64,000 bases of DNA from Barthelona sp. PCE (lineage: Eukaryota > Metamonada: BaSk clade). The translations under genes and the position numbers were made by a program. Below are positions 46,381 through 57,215 of the stretch, piece by piece. The DNA lies in the NCBI GenBank assembly GCA_040285745.1, contig JAUFOR010000004.1, positions 1,116,001 through 1,180,000 of the forward strand, read 5' to 3'. The notes under the pieces were generated by a model. That model worked only from the letters and a program-made list of their open reading frames with translations. It ran no database searches and was not told the DNA's origin. How positions within the stretch are numbered: position 1 is the first letter of the stretch; the number at the start of each line of letters is the position of its first letter.

Positions 46381-49300
46381 TTACCAATGATCATTGGGAG
46401 TATTATCAGGAGCATAAAGTTTAGTAAACTTAGAAGAAGCAGTCATTGCAAACATAACACGTGTTGGATGCCAAATACAATGAGTTCGAACACTTTCAAA
46501 ATGGGGACTAATGGTGGTTAACAAAGAACCATCAGTATTGAAAGTGTATATCTGATCATCAAATGACATTATTCCTAGAGGACCACGGTTGTGAATCGCC
46601 ATATGTGTTAAACGTTTGCTTCTGTTACCAGGAAGTTGTTGTATCTGTTCAGATGTGAAGATAGTTTCAGTATCCGAATTGAGTCCTAGTTTAAAGACTG
46701 ATCCATCGTTAAGAGCGGTATATACATACGCAGGATCTTCTACTTGTTGACACAATGATACTACAGCTGAACCCTTTTTGGAACCATTATAAAGTCGCAT
46801 GACACGACCTTCCCGTAGATCTGTGAAAAGAATGGTACCTCGGGTTGTTCCGCAATAGACAATGTTCGGATCTGCTGTGTTCAGCTTGATAGTGGTAATT
46901 CCTTCTTTTGCAGCATGTTGTGCAACAGAAAATTGTCCAAGAGTCGTTTGACTATTTAGATCAAAAATTCTAAAATAATGACTGCGTTCTTCACAAACAG
47001 CAAATGTTCCATGCTCTTCGCAGAAATCACTAAGAGTTGGACGTCTTTGAACACTAGGGAACAAGGTAGACGAAGAGGAAAGATAATTATAGATTGGGTC
47101 ATCAAGCAAAGAACAGCTAAAAACATGACGGTGACCACCCAGAACGTGAGGGTTGTTGAAAATATCAAGAGTACCACCGCTACGCATGCAAAGCAACAAT
47201 CCGCTTGGGAAATTAGAGTTGCCATAAAACATTTTTTCAACATTTGTGACTGGAATCTTATTCTGTATGTTTCCCTCCATCCAATTCCAAACATCAACAG
47301 ATTTATACTGATTTAAGAACGTAAAATCACGATAAGGATGAAAGATAATATTTTTAGGTGGTTCATCTCCAATCATACCTATTAAATACAACTGTTGGTA
47401 ATGTGAAAATGTATCATAATCACGTTGAGTACTAATGAGCATACGTTTGTTTCGTTTAACAGTGAGCTGGTGTTGCATGTGTTTTGGATTCGTTTCATCA
47501 ATAGGACCACGATAGTATTTCTCGTTGGCTAAAGGTTGGAACACAAATTCTTCAATGGATGACTGTAATGATTGTGCTTCATGTGAAACATTGCTTGTGA
47601 AAGATCCGTTCTTGATATCGAGCTCAGCCATGGAATTGTTTAATGTTGTAAGACTGGATAGATCAGTGGCGCTTGACCAACTGCGTGGTAAACTCTGTTC
47701 ATTTTCAGGAACGCTGTACAAGTTATGATTAAGAACATCCTCACTAACAATTTTAAGAAACTCTTCAGCTGAATAACCACTCAACTTCTTGAATATAGCA
47801 TTTGCAGCCTTTCTCAACGGTGAGAAACTATCTTTGGTCATTGTGATCAGGAAAGACCAAATCTGTGCAGTAACTTTCGTTATCTCACTTGTATCATTAG
47901 CAATATCGTGATTATCGATGAAAAGATCGATTGCATAACGGAAACTGCTAAGAAAAGTAGTAATAACAGTCTGTAACGCACATAAAAACTCCTTACGTAC
48001 TTGGATAGAGCAATCATTGCAACATAAACAGATTACGTACACGTTCTTCAAACATGTAAGCTGGAATTCAGCCTCGCGGTTACTTGGAATGCCTTCAAAA
48101 CAACCTGAGAAAGTACGACTCCTTGTATTAAATTCATGACTACCTTGTGGAGAAACTGGAGAAATTGGGGATAAAAGAGGTGAAGTAAAACTCTGAAATG
48201 AAGCAGCTGAACCTCCACCAATGTGCTGACCAGCTGAAAACAATGACACTCGTGAAAAATTACGCACATATAAACACACTAAAGCACGTACTATAGGATT
48301 ACGATAAGAAAGAAAAGAAGCAAGGATGTCATTGACATCTAAATTCATGAGTTCAATCTTTGCTGCAGGAATTTCTGCTAGTGAAGCAAGTAACATAATA
48401 AGCCAAGAAACATACATATCGTAATCCTCGATAGACTGATTATACTTTGCGAGAAACTGCTGTTTCGTCATGCTATTGATGTGAGGGATGTTGTCTACAA
48501 CGGCTTTAATCAAAGAAAGAACATTTTGCACAAGGGCACAAGAAAAAATCCATCTATTGGAGTTGTTATTCGTATGTTTAACCATTTGTGAAAGAATAAC
48601 ACCTGCCTTGGCACGGTCTCTGAAAATCTGTGCACTACGAACATCACCACGTAGGAATAAAAGAAACGTACGATAGTTTTGTTGATTCATATTTGTAAGA
48701 CCACTAATACATGCAATAGGATCATATAAAGTGAAAAGTAACCACAGGTGAAGGATCAAATCACCACTTTCGTGATGAGACTGTAGCATCTTGACCAAAA
48801 ATTGAAAAAATCCAACAGAAACAACATCTTCAATGAAGTCACGCCCAATATCACAATATTTAACAAGTATTTTCAATGCACGTTTACGAAAATCAGTGCT
48901 CAGCATGATTTGAAGTAATAAAGGTAATTCAATTGGTGGAGCTCGTCGCTCAATTGAAGTTAACATACCAAATGATGTAGTACCTAATTTAGATGTCTCA
49001 TTCAACCAGTTTTCTAAATAAATCAGTTGATGATCCCAAAAAGGACATACTGGGTAAGTAATATTACCAGTCGAAAGTGAATCAATTCTTAAAAGGAATT
49101 GTTCAATTTCCCAATCAAATCTTAACCAAAGGTAATGATTAAACGTACAAGGTAAAACAGGGTAACTAACTGGTTTAAAACCAAAAACACGAAATATTCG
49201 TTCTGCTAAAAGAAAATGTCGAAACAAACTTGCCATTAATATATCTTGTCGAAATAGTTCATAAAATTGATCATATTCCAAAATATCCCATGCTATAGCA

Positions 49301-50346
49301 TCAGTAATGGCTGTAAGTAGCCAAAACAATTCACCAATAACAGATTTACGTACAGTAGGAGTGTGAGAAACATCTTGAATAAATTTGACTGCTAAAGCTT
49401 CAAGATTGGGAGGAATGAGCAAGAAATTGGAAATAGCAAACAATAAATAAAACTTAATAGGTGTGGTAAGAATAGCAGTAAAAGAATCATGAGGAAAACG
49501 AGCATCAAAAATTAAATGAAAATCTTCCGAACAAGCACCAAAAAAATAGAACTTCTTCTTTTGAACGTTACTACCATGATTTAATTGCAAATACTGTTGT
49601 TCATCTTCTTCATATTGCTTAATAACATTAATTAAATGAGCAGAGCCTGGACAGTCAAAAACAAAAACACAATTATTACATACTTTACGCAGTACATCAT
49701 TGAAAGGAAACTTAAAATACGTTTTTTTTCCACCAGTGGTGCTGTTTTTAAAAACATGAATTTGTCCATCATTGACAAGAGGTGGTACACCATGACCATT
49801 ATAATGAAATAATCCACGATGGTTCTGTGCACACCGTTTCAGATGTGAACATAAATAAAGCAAGTCATCACGAGAGGGATCACACTTATCCTTGAATTGA
49901 CACTTGTTCGATGCTCTAGTTTTGTATTGTGACTTTAAATTACTGGTAATGAGATCCATGGCCTCGATTGGGAGGTACTCATGAGGAAGAATCCATGAAT
50001 GAGATGAAGCAAAAAGTTTAAAAGATTGATCTGTACGTTTGCGTGTCTGTTTCTTGTTACGAAAATGGTTGAAACCAACACCTTCGCCTTTATCCATTCT
50101 CTCTAATTCCTCACGCTCAAACTCATCAAATTGCATACGTTCATAAGGATTCTCATTAAACTGTCCCATTCGAGACGGATGCCCTGGTGGAGGATCACCG
50201 ATGTTCAGGCACATGCACAAACTAATGGCACTTGTTCGTATTTTAGATTTTGGAAGTAAGGAATATTTCCTTGCTTTTACCATGTCTGTATGTGCATGAA
50301 ATTCTGTTTCTTCGTAAAAAAGAACTGGCTCATCACTTTTTAACAT
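46381..50346 (-). CDS. Raptor (TORC1 scaffold subunit)
   Basis: 1321 residues, the usual raptor length. The raptor N-terminal caspase-like domain includes WILPHEYLPIEAMDLI, LFHYNGHGVPPLVNDGQIHV (the HxxGHGVPxP signature) and VFVFDCPGSAHLINVI. Helical HEAT-type repeats fill ~370-900 (KRALKILVKYCDIGRDFI, NDILASFLSYRNPIVRALV). Seven-bladed WD40 repeats occupy ~1040-1321. Raptor recruits TORC1 substrates and is required for nutrient signalling. TOR itself is not in the window. Confidence 0.92.
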   Translation of the reverse strand: MLKSDEPVLFYEETEFHAHTDMVKARKYSLLPKSKIRTSAISLCMCLNIGDPPPGHPSRMGQFNENPYERMQFDEFEREELERMDKGEGVGFNHFRNKKQTRKRTDQSFKLFASSHSWILPHEYLPIEAMDLITSNLKSQYKTRASNKCQFKDKCDPSRDDLLYLCSHLKRCAQNHRGLFHYNGHGVPPLVNDGQIHVFKNSTTGGKKTYFKFPFNDVLRKVCNNCVFVFDCPGSAHLINVIKQYEEDEQQYLQLNHGSNVQKKKFYFFGACSEDFHLIFDARFPHDSFTAILTTPIKFYLLFAISNFLLIPPNLEALAVKFIQDVSHTPTVRKSVIGELFWLLTAITDAIAWDILEYDQFYELFRQDILMASLFRHFLLAERIFRVFGFKPVSYPVLPCTFNHYLWLRFDWEIEQFLLRIDSLSTGNITYPVCPFWDHQLIYLENWLNETSKLGTTSFGMLTSIERRAPPIELPLLLQIMLSTDFRKRALKILVKYCDIGRDFIEDVVSVGFFQFLVKMLQSHHESGDLILHLWLLFTLYDPIACISGLTNMNQQNYRTFLLFLRGDVRSAQIFRDRAKAGVILSQMVKHTNNNSNRWIFSCALVQNVLSLIKAVVDNIPHINSMTKQQFLAKYNQSIEDYDMYVSWLIMLLASLAEIPAAKIELMNLDVNDILASFLSYRNPIVRALVCLYVRNFSRVSLFSAGQHIGGGSAASFQSFTSPLLSPISPVSPQGSHEFNTRSRTFSGCFEGIPSNREAEFQLTCLKNVYVICLCCNDCSIQVRKEFLCALQTVITTFLSSFRYAIDLFIDNHDIANDTSEITKVTAQIWSFLITMTKDSFSPLRKAANAIFKKLSGYSAEEFLKIVSEDVLNHNLYSVPENEQSLPRSWSSATDLSSLTTLNNSMAELDIKNGSFTSNVSHEAQSLQSSIEEFVFQPLANEKYYRGPIDETNPKHMQHQLTVKRNKRMLISTQRDYDTFSHYQQLYLIGMIGDEPPKNIIFHPYRDFTFLNQYKSVDVWNWMEGNIQNKIPVTNVEKMFYGNSNFPSGLLLCMRSGGTLDIFNNPHVLGGHRHVFSCSLLDDPIYNYLSSSSTLFPSVQRRPTLSDFCEEHGTFAVCEERSHYFRIFDLNSQTTLGQFSVAQHAAKEGITTIKLNTADPNIVYCGTTRGTILFTDLREGRVMRLYNGSKKGSAVVSLCQQVEDPAYVYTALNDGSVFKLGLNSDTETIFTSEQIQQLPGNRSKRLTHMAIHNRGPLGIMSFDDQIYTFNTDGSLLTTISPHFESVRTHCIWHPTRVMFAMTASSKFTKLYAPDNTPNDHW

Positions 50347-50420
50347 CTTTCAAAAGTTGAAAGAAGCAAGAAGAGCAAAAACGACCTCAATAACTATTAA
50401 TTACTCAAATGTTCATTTTT

Positions 50421-51824
50421 TTATTCAATGTGTGTTGTTTCGAATACATAGGCTTGTGATATCAACGTGGAAATATCATTAATATCAATTCCCTTTAGTA
50501 AGTCTGGTAAGGTTTGAAAACAGGAAACTGCAAACTCTATACTATTAGATTTCATGAGATTCGCGTTTGGCACTTTGTCAGCAACCTCATCAGCATCAAA
50601 ACTTAATGTTACATGATGAGGAAAACGACGATTTCCATTTTCTAACAAATTTTCTTCACAAAATAATTTTTTAAAGCTTAATATAATTGTAATGATAACA
50701 AAAAGATGCAAATTCAACCATTTAGTTGTATCCTTAAATTGTGGACTGATTAATCTGCTAAAATAACAACCCCACAATTCAACAATCATTTTAATATTAA
50801 ATTCTCTTGCTAATAAACAGTTAAACCATCTGAATGAGTACATCAATGGGTCTAATCCCAGATTATTAAATAAATGATTGTGTAACTCAGGATCAATGAT
50901 TTCCAAATAGTGTTCAATAAAAGTCATTTGTTTCTTAATACCAGGATAACCTTCAGTGAAAAAATCTTGAATGGGATCAATAAAAGTAGTATATGAATGA
51001 TATATATCACTCTCTATATCAAACAAATAATCTAAAAATTGATGCATTGACAAGAGCGGTTGATTACAACTATCATCTAAAGAAATAGGTGTATTAATAC
51101 AATAAACACCATTATCACGGACTATAAGTGAAAGACACGTATCTATGTCATCAAAATACTCTTGCAAATAAACATACAAAAACGGACACAGCAATACATC
51201 CATACCTTGTACGTAACCACATGCAGGATGCCTGATAGACCATAGATAAAGTATACGTGTAAAAACAAGCTCAATAATGTTATATTCAGAACCCATATCA
51301 TTAGGTCTGTTAGTTAAAACAGGATGCTCTAATAATTCTGGGTCTATGTTAGAAATATTTATGGTACAATGAAACAATGGTATATTTGGTTGTGTTCTTG
51401 GCATATCCTTTGCAATTTGTTCAATAATACGTGTGAGAACAGTTGAGTTTCTTTTAATAGATGTAGTAAAATGATCATTAACCATTCTCCAATATTTGTT
51501 TCGTTTATGCCTTAATTGTGTGTTAAAATCTACACCTGGTGATATCAGACCCGTTGCTATGCGCCACAACGTAGGTATATGTTCAAAACAATTACCGTCA
51601 AATAGAATTTCAGAAATATCATCAAGAGAAAAATTCTCATCCTCGACAATCGATTTGATCCTTATCTTTCTTGACATCTCAGAACCTTTTCTTAGCTCCA
51701 TGGCACTTATTCCTGGGGAAGAAGGAGGTTTCATAATGCCATTTGAGATGCTGGAAACTGAAGATATTGAATCTGTAGAATTTGACCTTCCTCTATTAAA
51801 AAAACGTGATAAAAAGCCCGACAT
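50421..51824 (-). CDS. TBC1D22/Gyp1-type Rab GTPase-activating protein
   Basis: 467 residues. The TBC domain spans ~75-410. The arginine finger is in EQIAKDMPRTQP and the glutamine finger in GYVQGMD, so both catalytic residues are present. LYLWSIRHPACGYVQGMD and FRWFNCLLAREFNIK are close to the TBC1D22/Gyp1 group, which acts on Rab1/Rab33-type GTPases at the Golgi. The N-terminal 60 residues are Ser-rich. Divergent from the intron-containing gene, 85 bp between ATGs. Confidence 0.85.
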   Translation of the reverse strand: MSGFLSRFFNRGRSNSTDSISSVSSISNGIMKPPSSPGISAMELRKGSEMSRKIRIKSIVEDENFSLDDISEILFDGNCFEHIPTLWRIATGLISPGVDFNTQLRHKRNKYWRMVNDHFTTSIKRNSTVLTRIIEQIAKDMPRTQPNIPLFHCTINISNIDPELLEHPVLTNRPNDMGSEYNIIELVFTRILYLWSIRHPACGYVQGMDVLLCPFLYVYLQEYFDDIDTCLSLIVRDNGVYCINTPISLDDSCNQPLLSMHQFLDYLFDIESDIYHSYTTFIDPIQDFFTEGYPGIKKQMTFIEHYLEIIDPELHNHLFNNLGLDPLMYSFRWFNCLLAREFNIKMIVELWGCYFSRLISPQFKDTTKWLNLHLFVIITIILSFKKLFCEENLLENGNRRFPHHVTLSFDADEVADKVPNANLMKSNSIEFAVSCFQTLPDLLKGIDINDISTLISQAYVFETTHIE

Positions 51825-51909
51825 CTAACTATATGTCATAATAAAATCAACAGAATAGGTAATAAAATTGTTACTAGAAAAACTTCCTTTTCCACAATTT
51901 CAGACGAAA
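51825..51909. promoter_or_regulatory. Short bidirectional promoter
   Basis: 85 bp between two divergent ATGs. Plus strand carries a pyrimidine stretch CTTCCTTTTCCACAATTTC (51882-51900) just before the start. Confidence 0.4.
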
Positions 51910-53554
51910 ATGTCAGCACGTCCTAAGATTGATCGTCGAAACGTAGAGGATAGTGAACGCTTCCAATTCTTCTTAAGTCATTTTGTTGTATGTAGCCAGC
52001 AGTTCTTTTTTTCAGTTGAATTTAACTTACTTTTAGCATCAGAACATCAAAGTTAACTCAAGTAGAACTGGTAACGAGAACATGCGGTTCTCAGATCTAT
52101 CATTACAAAACGGAAATATTTCATCACCCGATAAAAGTAACATTTTCAAGGACAGTAGTCCACAATATGCATTTACTATTGAGGGGGTCCCTTTCTTCCC
52201 AAAGTTAAGTAGCTCATTCAACACTGATACACAAATTTCAAGTAATTTTTCTGTTCGTCGCAGAGAATTAACCAAATTCGAGCCACAGTTGAACAAAGCA
52301 AACGATATGAACCTCAATTGGGATACATCAAATAAGGGACGTATTGATAGAAATAACAGAAGTTATAATCAACTTCGAGCTAATGAAGAGAAGTTTGGAA
52401 TCTCTTTAGAGTTTGATGAAACCAAATACACGTCAGGTATCAATCGTAATGATCCTCAATATGCTGAAAAATTACGTTATGCAAAGCATGAAGCACATAT
52501 TTTACAAGAAATGGAGCGTAGAAAGCATTCTAATGTTAATGAATCTCATTACTCAGATGTAATACCAGAAGTTAAGAGCACAAAGATGAGAGCAGAACGA
52601 TTATTTGTCGAACATCCTAAGCTTTTCAGCAAAACTGGTGTGAAAGATACTTTAGATTTACATGAATCGTTTAACCCTTCTTCTCCTTATCCTCCTTCTA
52701 CCCTTTCTTCAAGAAGATCACGTAGTAGTAGTATGCGTATTTCCAGTGCACGTGCACGCAGTCCACGTTCTAGACCTAATTCTGCAGCAAGCTTGAAGAA
52801 GAAAAGACCAAATTCTTCACGTGTTAGTTATGGAAGTAATAAGGAGACTCTAAAGGAGAAAACAGCAAAGATGATAAAGGAGAAGACGATGAAAACCTTT
52901 ATTAATGAGTGGAAAGATGCATCCAGCAATGGATTTAGGAGTAGACCGCGAACAACTTCTGTTTTATCAAATACAGATGAGAAGAGTTATGGATTTTTGA
53001 ATGTGCATCAGGAGTTCAAAGAATTATCAAGAAGAAAGAAGAATAGAGGAGAATCACCGTTGAGCAGACATGAAATGAAACCACCTATTCCACAAACACC
53101 TGAAAAGAGAGTAACAACTAGAATTCATAAACGTAAGAATGGTAGAAGATTAAATATGGATGAATTAGAGGGCATGCATAAAGATTCACATTCAGGTGGA
53201 GGAATTGATGATTTATTATTTTCAGCCTCTAAACGCAGTGAAGAATATAAGAATCAAATGGCACGTTTGAGTTTCTTAAGAAATGGTTTAGCTCATGAAT
53301 TATTGAAGACAATGAATGTTACACGTACTAATATTAATCAAATTAACATACCATATACATGTTCTGTAATTGGCAGTCAGGGTATAGTTTTAATTCCTCA
53401 AAATTCAGTTGTTCCTCAAAATACAGTTCCACATATGGCAAATACATTTATGCATCCGTTAGCTTATCTTATGATGATGAACCATAAAAATCAACCACCT
53501 CAGAAGAAGAGATACAATTTTGATAAAACTATCAGTTTTAATCCAAATAAATAA
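51910..53554 (+). CDS. Uncharacterised Ser/Arg-rich protein, one intron
   Basis: Proposed exon 1 is 51910-51987 (26 codons from ATG) and exon 2 is 52037-53554, which includes the ATG at 52082. Joining them gives ~531 residues in one frame. The 490-residue part after 52082 is mostly disordered, rich in Ser, Arg, Asn and Lys (RSRSSSMRISSARARSPRS), with a more ordered C-terminus (FLRNGLAHELLKTMNV). No domain recognised. If the intron is not real, translation would begin at 52082. Confidence 0.6.
51988..52036 (+). other. Probable 49-bp spliceosomal intron
   Basis: The sequence begins GTATGT and ends TTTTAG, with TTTAACTTAC 9-18 bp before the end as a possible branch region and a pyrimidine run between. 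Without removal, exon 1 runs into in-frame stops. Removal of 49 bp joins exon 1 to exon 2 in frame (phase 0). The alternative acceptor CATCAG 6 bp later also keeps the frame. Confidence 0.62.
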
Positions 53555-53582
53555 TTAGTATCATGTTCAATAGTATTTATTG

Positions 53583-55406
53583 TTATATAATACGAATCAT
53601 TTTGTTATCTAGTATATATTTAATATCAAACTGTTTAATATGTATGTCATAGTCAGTGTAATCATTATTAAATATAAATAATTCACTCTTCATAATATAT
53701 TCATTTGTTTTATGAAAAAATCTTCCATATACACCAGGTCTTGGTGAATAAAAATAATTTTCTTCACTACATTTAGGTAAACTAATTGTGCGTGTATTCA
53801 TGTTATCCATAATATAAACTGTATCATCAATAACAAAAACACTAATATCAATAAAAATTACTGAAATACAACGAATTAATTGAAGTTGAATTGATTTAAC
53901 ATCTTCATCCTGAATTTCTGCATAATGTACAATATCATCAACCCCTAACAGATGTGATTTAGATCCTTTAAAAATAAACTGATTGGTTTGATATTGATTA
54001 ACTATACATTTATAACTCACACCAGGTAAAACAACATTATGTTTTTCAATAATCATTACATCATTGTCTATTTCATACAGTTCTAACGATCTATACCCAG
54101 ATAGCCAAAATTGATTTTCAAAAACATTAATATTTTCAAAAAATCCATCTGCACTAACTTCATTAATACTATAACTACTATGCGACATCTGTCCAATATT
54201 TTCATAATTAAAACTTGTTTGAATTGTGTCTTTCAAAGTAATTTCCTCAAATACTCTTTCAAAGTTAATATAGGCCTCTATATCACCGTTAATATTCTTT
54301 TTAACATACTTCAACATCCATACATCATCAAAATAAAATGGTTGCATGTCTATAATTGAACCATTTCTAACCATGAGGAATTGTTCACTAAATGGATCAA
54401 AAATTACTTTACGTTCATTAAAAAAATATGGTAAAATGTAATAACTGCTGTTCCAAATCTGATTCTTTGCAATAGAAAATGACGTGATCTCTCTCTGACG
54501 AATATTATCAAGAAGAAGACTATATGATCCATCTTTGAAAATAAATAGTTGTTGGTTAATGTCCAAAAATTGATCCATTTTGTATGCAGAAACATCTTTC
54601 AATATAATTTCACGCTCTTCATCATAATAATGTAAAGAATTATCAATATAAAAGAAAACTAGTCGACCAATAATAATGAACATTGTTGATGGCAATTTTT
54701 CTGGCAATTTAACATGTACCGGCTCATATGAACCATCAGGGTTGTAATACACGTAATCATTATTGTCTAAAGTGACAAATCGATGTTTTCCCGGAGTTAC
54801 ATCATAAGCAATAATTTCTTTTTCCACTAAAGGATGTTTAACAGTGAATATTGGACATTCATATTCATCTTCGGAAACAAAAAGAGCATATTTGATCGTT
54901 AAATCTTCAGTATAATACAAAGTTCCATTCATATTAAAACAATTATCCAATATAAAACTATGTTCTTCAGGTCCAAATGGATAAAATTCAAGTGGGAAAC
55001 GAGTTGTGAGTTCTGTGTTGACAATATATGGTTCGTTACGATAATCACACAGAATTGAATACCTTTCATTTATAAGAATTAGGTTTGAGTCATAGAAGCT
55101 ACTTGCCTTTATATGCTCAGATTCTATGAGCTCAAATTCTCCTTTAAAAATATCAGAATCATCATTTAAAACAAATTGGTAAGTTCTCAGATCAAAAACA
55201 TCACGTTCAACTTCTTTCCAACTCCAATAAATATCATCAATGACAGATTTATGTAGAATATCGTTCGATGTTATGCTCCCATTCCCCAATAACAAACAAA
55301 CCTCATTTTTATTTGAGGATTCACAATTATGTGAAACAAATAATCGATCCCCCTCACAAAAATATGAACAATTAGCGCCCCTGTACACTCTTGGTGGTTT
55401 TGGCAT
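53583..55406 (-). CDS. Beta-rich, possibly propeller-type protein
   Basis: 607 residues from ATG 55406; an upstream ATG would add 11 residues that overlap a TTCACTTTTTTTCACTTTTTTC element. The sequence alternates short beta-strands with Asn/Asp/Tyr-rich turns throughout and lacks signal peptide or membrane segment. The start (MPKPPRVYRGANCSYFCEGD) and size recall the repeated A/B family (MPRIRKFE...PEG(Q)xxFE), so it may be a distant relative, but identity is low. Function unknown. Confidence 0.6.
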   Translation of the reverse strand: MPKPPRVYRGANCSYFCEGDRLFVSHNCESSNKNEVCLLLGNGSITSNDILHKSVIDDIYWSWKEVERDVFDLRTYQFVLNDDSDIFKGEFELIESEHIKASSFYDSNLILINERYSILCDYRNEPYIVNTELTTRFPLEFYPFGPEEHSFILDNCFNMNGTLYYTEDLTIKYALFVSEDEYECPIFTVKHPLVEKEIIAYDVTPGKHRFVTLDNNDYVYYNPDGSYEPVHVKLPEKLPSTMFIIIGRLVFFYIDNSLHYYDEEREIILKDVSAYKMDQFLDINQQLFIFKDGSYSLLLDNIRQREITSFSIAKNQIWNSSYYILPYFFNERKVIFDPFSEQFLMVRNGSIIDMQPFYFDDVWMLKYVKKNINGDIEAYINFERVFEEITLKDTIQTSFNYENIGQMSHSSYSINEVSADGFFENINVFENQFWLSGYRSLELYEIDNDVMIIEKHNVVLPGVSYKCIVNQYQTNQFIFKGSKSHLLGVDDIVHYAEIQDEDVKSIQLQLIRCISVIFIDISVFVIDDTVYIMDNMNTRTISLPKCSEENYFYSPRPGVYGRFFHKTNEYIMKSELFIFNNDYTDYDIHIKQFDIKYILDNKMIRII

Positions 55407-55458
55407 GGCTGAAAAAAGTGAAAAAAAGTGAATCAACATAAACTACTTATTTACTGCT

Positions 55459-56118
55459 TTACTCACCTTTTCTTTTCTCTATATCCAAATACAACGCAAA
55501 TAAATACTTAACTGAAGGTTTGATTTCAGTGCCAAAAGCTTTTCGGTGGAAAAAGTTAATTAATTCATATTTTAATGCATTTTTAACTGATAAATCTGTT
55601 TTGTATAACTCATTGAAGAGATCAGTGCGCTCATTTGTAAGAATTAAGTTACCGAAACTGTTTGATAATGCAACAGCCTTCTTTTTTGTGAAACCGTATT
55701 TGCTAGGATCTTTCGTAATACCTCGAACAGTTGGTCTAATGTAAGCAACCGCTTCATCGAATCGATCTGCACCATGTAAAGCCATAAAATGAGAAATTTT
55801 TAGATTCAATAACAAAATTGGTGCTTCTTCAAAAAACTTTAGCGTTTGCTCGCAAGTGTTTAAAAATTCGATAACTAACATGTTTTTCTCAATGTCATCG
55901 GTTTCTAGGATAGTAATAGTATCCTTAATGAAATCTAAATCAAGAACTTCTTCCAAACGCTCAAATAATGGATTATATTTGTTTAGTCTTTTTGAAAGTA
56001 AAACAAGTGATTGTGTGTACCCCTCATGCTTAAAATAATCTAAAACAAACTCATTAGTGATGCGGTGTGGATGGTGCTCGTAATGACGGCGTTTTTTCTC
56101 TTTTCTTACAGGTTCCAT
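55459..56118 (-). CDS. LisH-CTLH-CRA protein (GID/RanBPM-like)
   Basis: 219 residues. A LisH motif (NEFVLDYFKHEGYTQSLVLLSKRLN, ~23-47) is followed by a CTLH/CRA helical region (LLNLKISHFMALHGADRFDE; AVALSNSFGNLIL). These modules occur in GID8, RanBP9/10, MAEA and other subunits of the CTLH ubiquitin ligase. Zinc/RING or SPRY domains are absent, so a GID8-like scaffold subunit is the best guess. The N-terminus is basic. Confidence 0.55.
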   Translation of the reverse strand: MEPVRKEKKRRHYEHHPHRITNEFVLDYFKHEGYTQSLVLLSKRLNKYNPLFERLEEVLDLDFIKDTITILETDDIEKNMLVIEFLNTCEQTLKFFEEAPILLLNLKISHFMALHGADRFDEAVAYIRPTVRGITKDPSKYGFTKKKAVALSNSFGNLILTNERTDLFNELYKTDLSVKNALKYELINFFHRKAFGTEIKPSVKYLFALYLDIEKRKGE

Positions 56119-56460
56119 GTGTGTTTACCTAACAATAAGCGTCAATAAAAAGAAAAATTGAGACTGGAAAGGTTAAAGAACAGAATACAGGGTTTGGGCT
56201 GTTGGATTTTTTGTTCAGTCTTAATACGTTTTTATACTACTTTGGATGTTCTGTTGCTGCAGTAATGATACGTTTAGTCTCAACATGTAAGAGAATAATT
56301 AAAGTTAAGTGTGGGTAAAACGGATTGATGTAATATCAATGATTTTGTGGAAATTCTTACCGTTTACGATGAAATTTTACTTCAAACTGTTCCAAAGGCT
56401 GAGTGTAATAAATATTGAGGAGGAAGCTCGCTTCAGTTTTTTTCAACCATATCAACAAGC
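56119..56460. other. Divergent intergenic region
   Basis: 342 bp with no supported gene or RNA. TTCAGTTTTTTTCAACC lies ~15 bp before the plus-strand ATG. Confidence 0.35.
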
Positions 56461-56979
56461 ATGACAGAAGAGAACATTGATAAACGGGAAGAGCCGAATG
56501 TTCAGGGTCGAAAAGCACGTGTTAAAGTCAAAAAGAGACGAAAGAGAAACAAGCGATCAAAAAAGGCAACAAAAAACAAAGAAGAGAACAAACAGGATGG
56601 AGTCAATGATGCATCTATTCTTGTACAGAAAGATGAACAAAATGAATCTTCATTTCTGGAACTATCATCCACTGAATTGTCAATTCTTAATTCTGTTTTA
56701 ACTTCACAGAAGCATAAAAGAAAGGAACAGAATGCAGCTAGCCGCAGACGTTCAGATTTCAAAGAGACTCAAGCTTTAAAGCAAAAGATTCGTAGAGAAT
56801 TAAAGAAGAAGCATATTGAAAAGGATTATTCGGATGTTGACAGAGTTATTCTGGAGAATAAGCGTAAACGCAAATCTTCCGAACGTAAAACATCTGCAAA
56901 ATCTACCAAACAGAAACAACAAAAAGTGAATGGAAAAAGGATAAAATTTGCCAAAATCCTGGTTACAGAGGTCGACTGA
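56461..56979 (+). CDS. Small strongly basic protein, probably nuclear
   Basis: 172 residues, about a third Lys/Arg. Basic clusters (KVKKRRKRNKRSKKATK; RKRKSSERKTSAK) flank an acidic/Ser stretch (ESSFLELSSTELS). Composition suggests a nucleolar or RNA-binding protein. No domain recognised. Confidence 0.55.
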   Translation: MTEENIDKREEPNVQGRKARVKVKKRRKRNKRSKKATKNKEENKQDGVNDASILVQKDEQNESSFLELSSTELSILNSVLTSQKHKRKEQNAASRRRSDFKETQALKQKIRRELKKKHIEKDYSDVDRVILENKRKRKSSERKTSAKSTKQKQQKVNGKRIKFAKILVTEVD

Positions 56980-57215
56980 GACTCTCCAAACAATTTTGAT
57001 CCTTAACCATGAAAATGATCTATATAGAGGTTTTCTCTATTTTAAATGCATTTTTATAAGTTACAATTCATTATAGTCAGAACACAGTTCTCCCCAGGGT
57101 TCCATTTATCTATCTAATATTTTTACCAACTTCATAAATAAATTTCACAGTCGTGTTATTCCTTTTTACCTATCTTTCGCTTAATTCTCTTTGAATAACA
57201 TTGCATTCATGTAAC

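Noticed and set aside
51868-52056. Stand-alone 62-residue gene
   Set aside because: Better explained as exon 1 (from ATG 51910) read into an intron beginning GTATGT.
55440-55470. Intron donor GGTGAGT at the end of the CTLH/CRA gene
   Set aside because: The frame ends naturally at the TAA within this sequence, and no acceptor or downstream exon was found.
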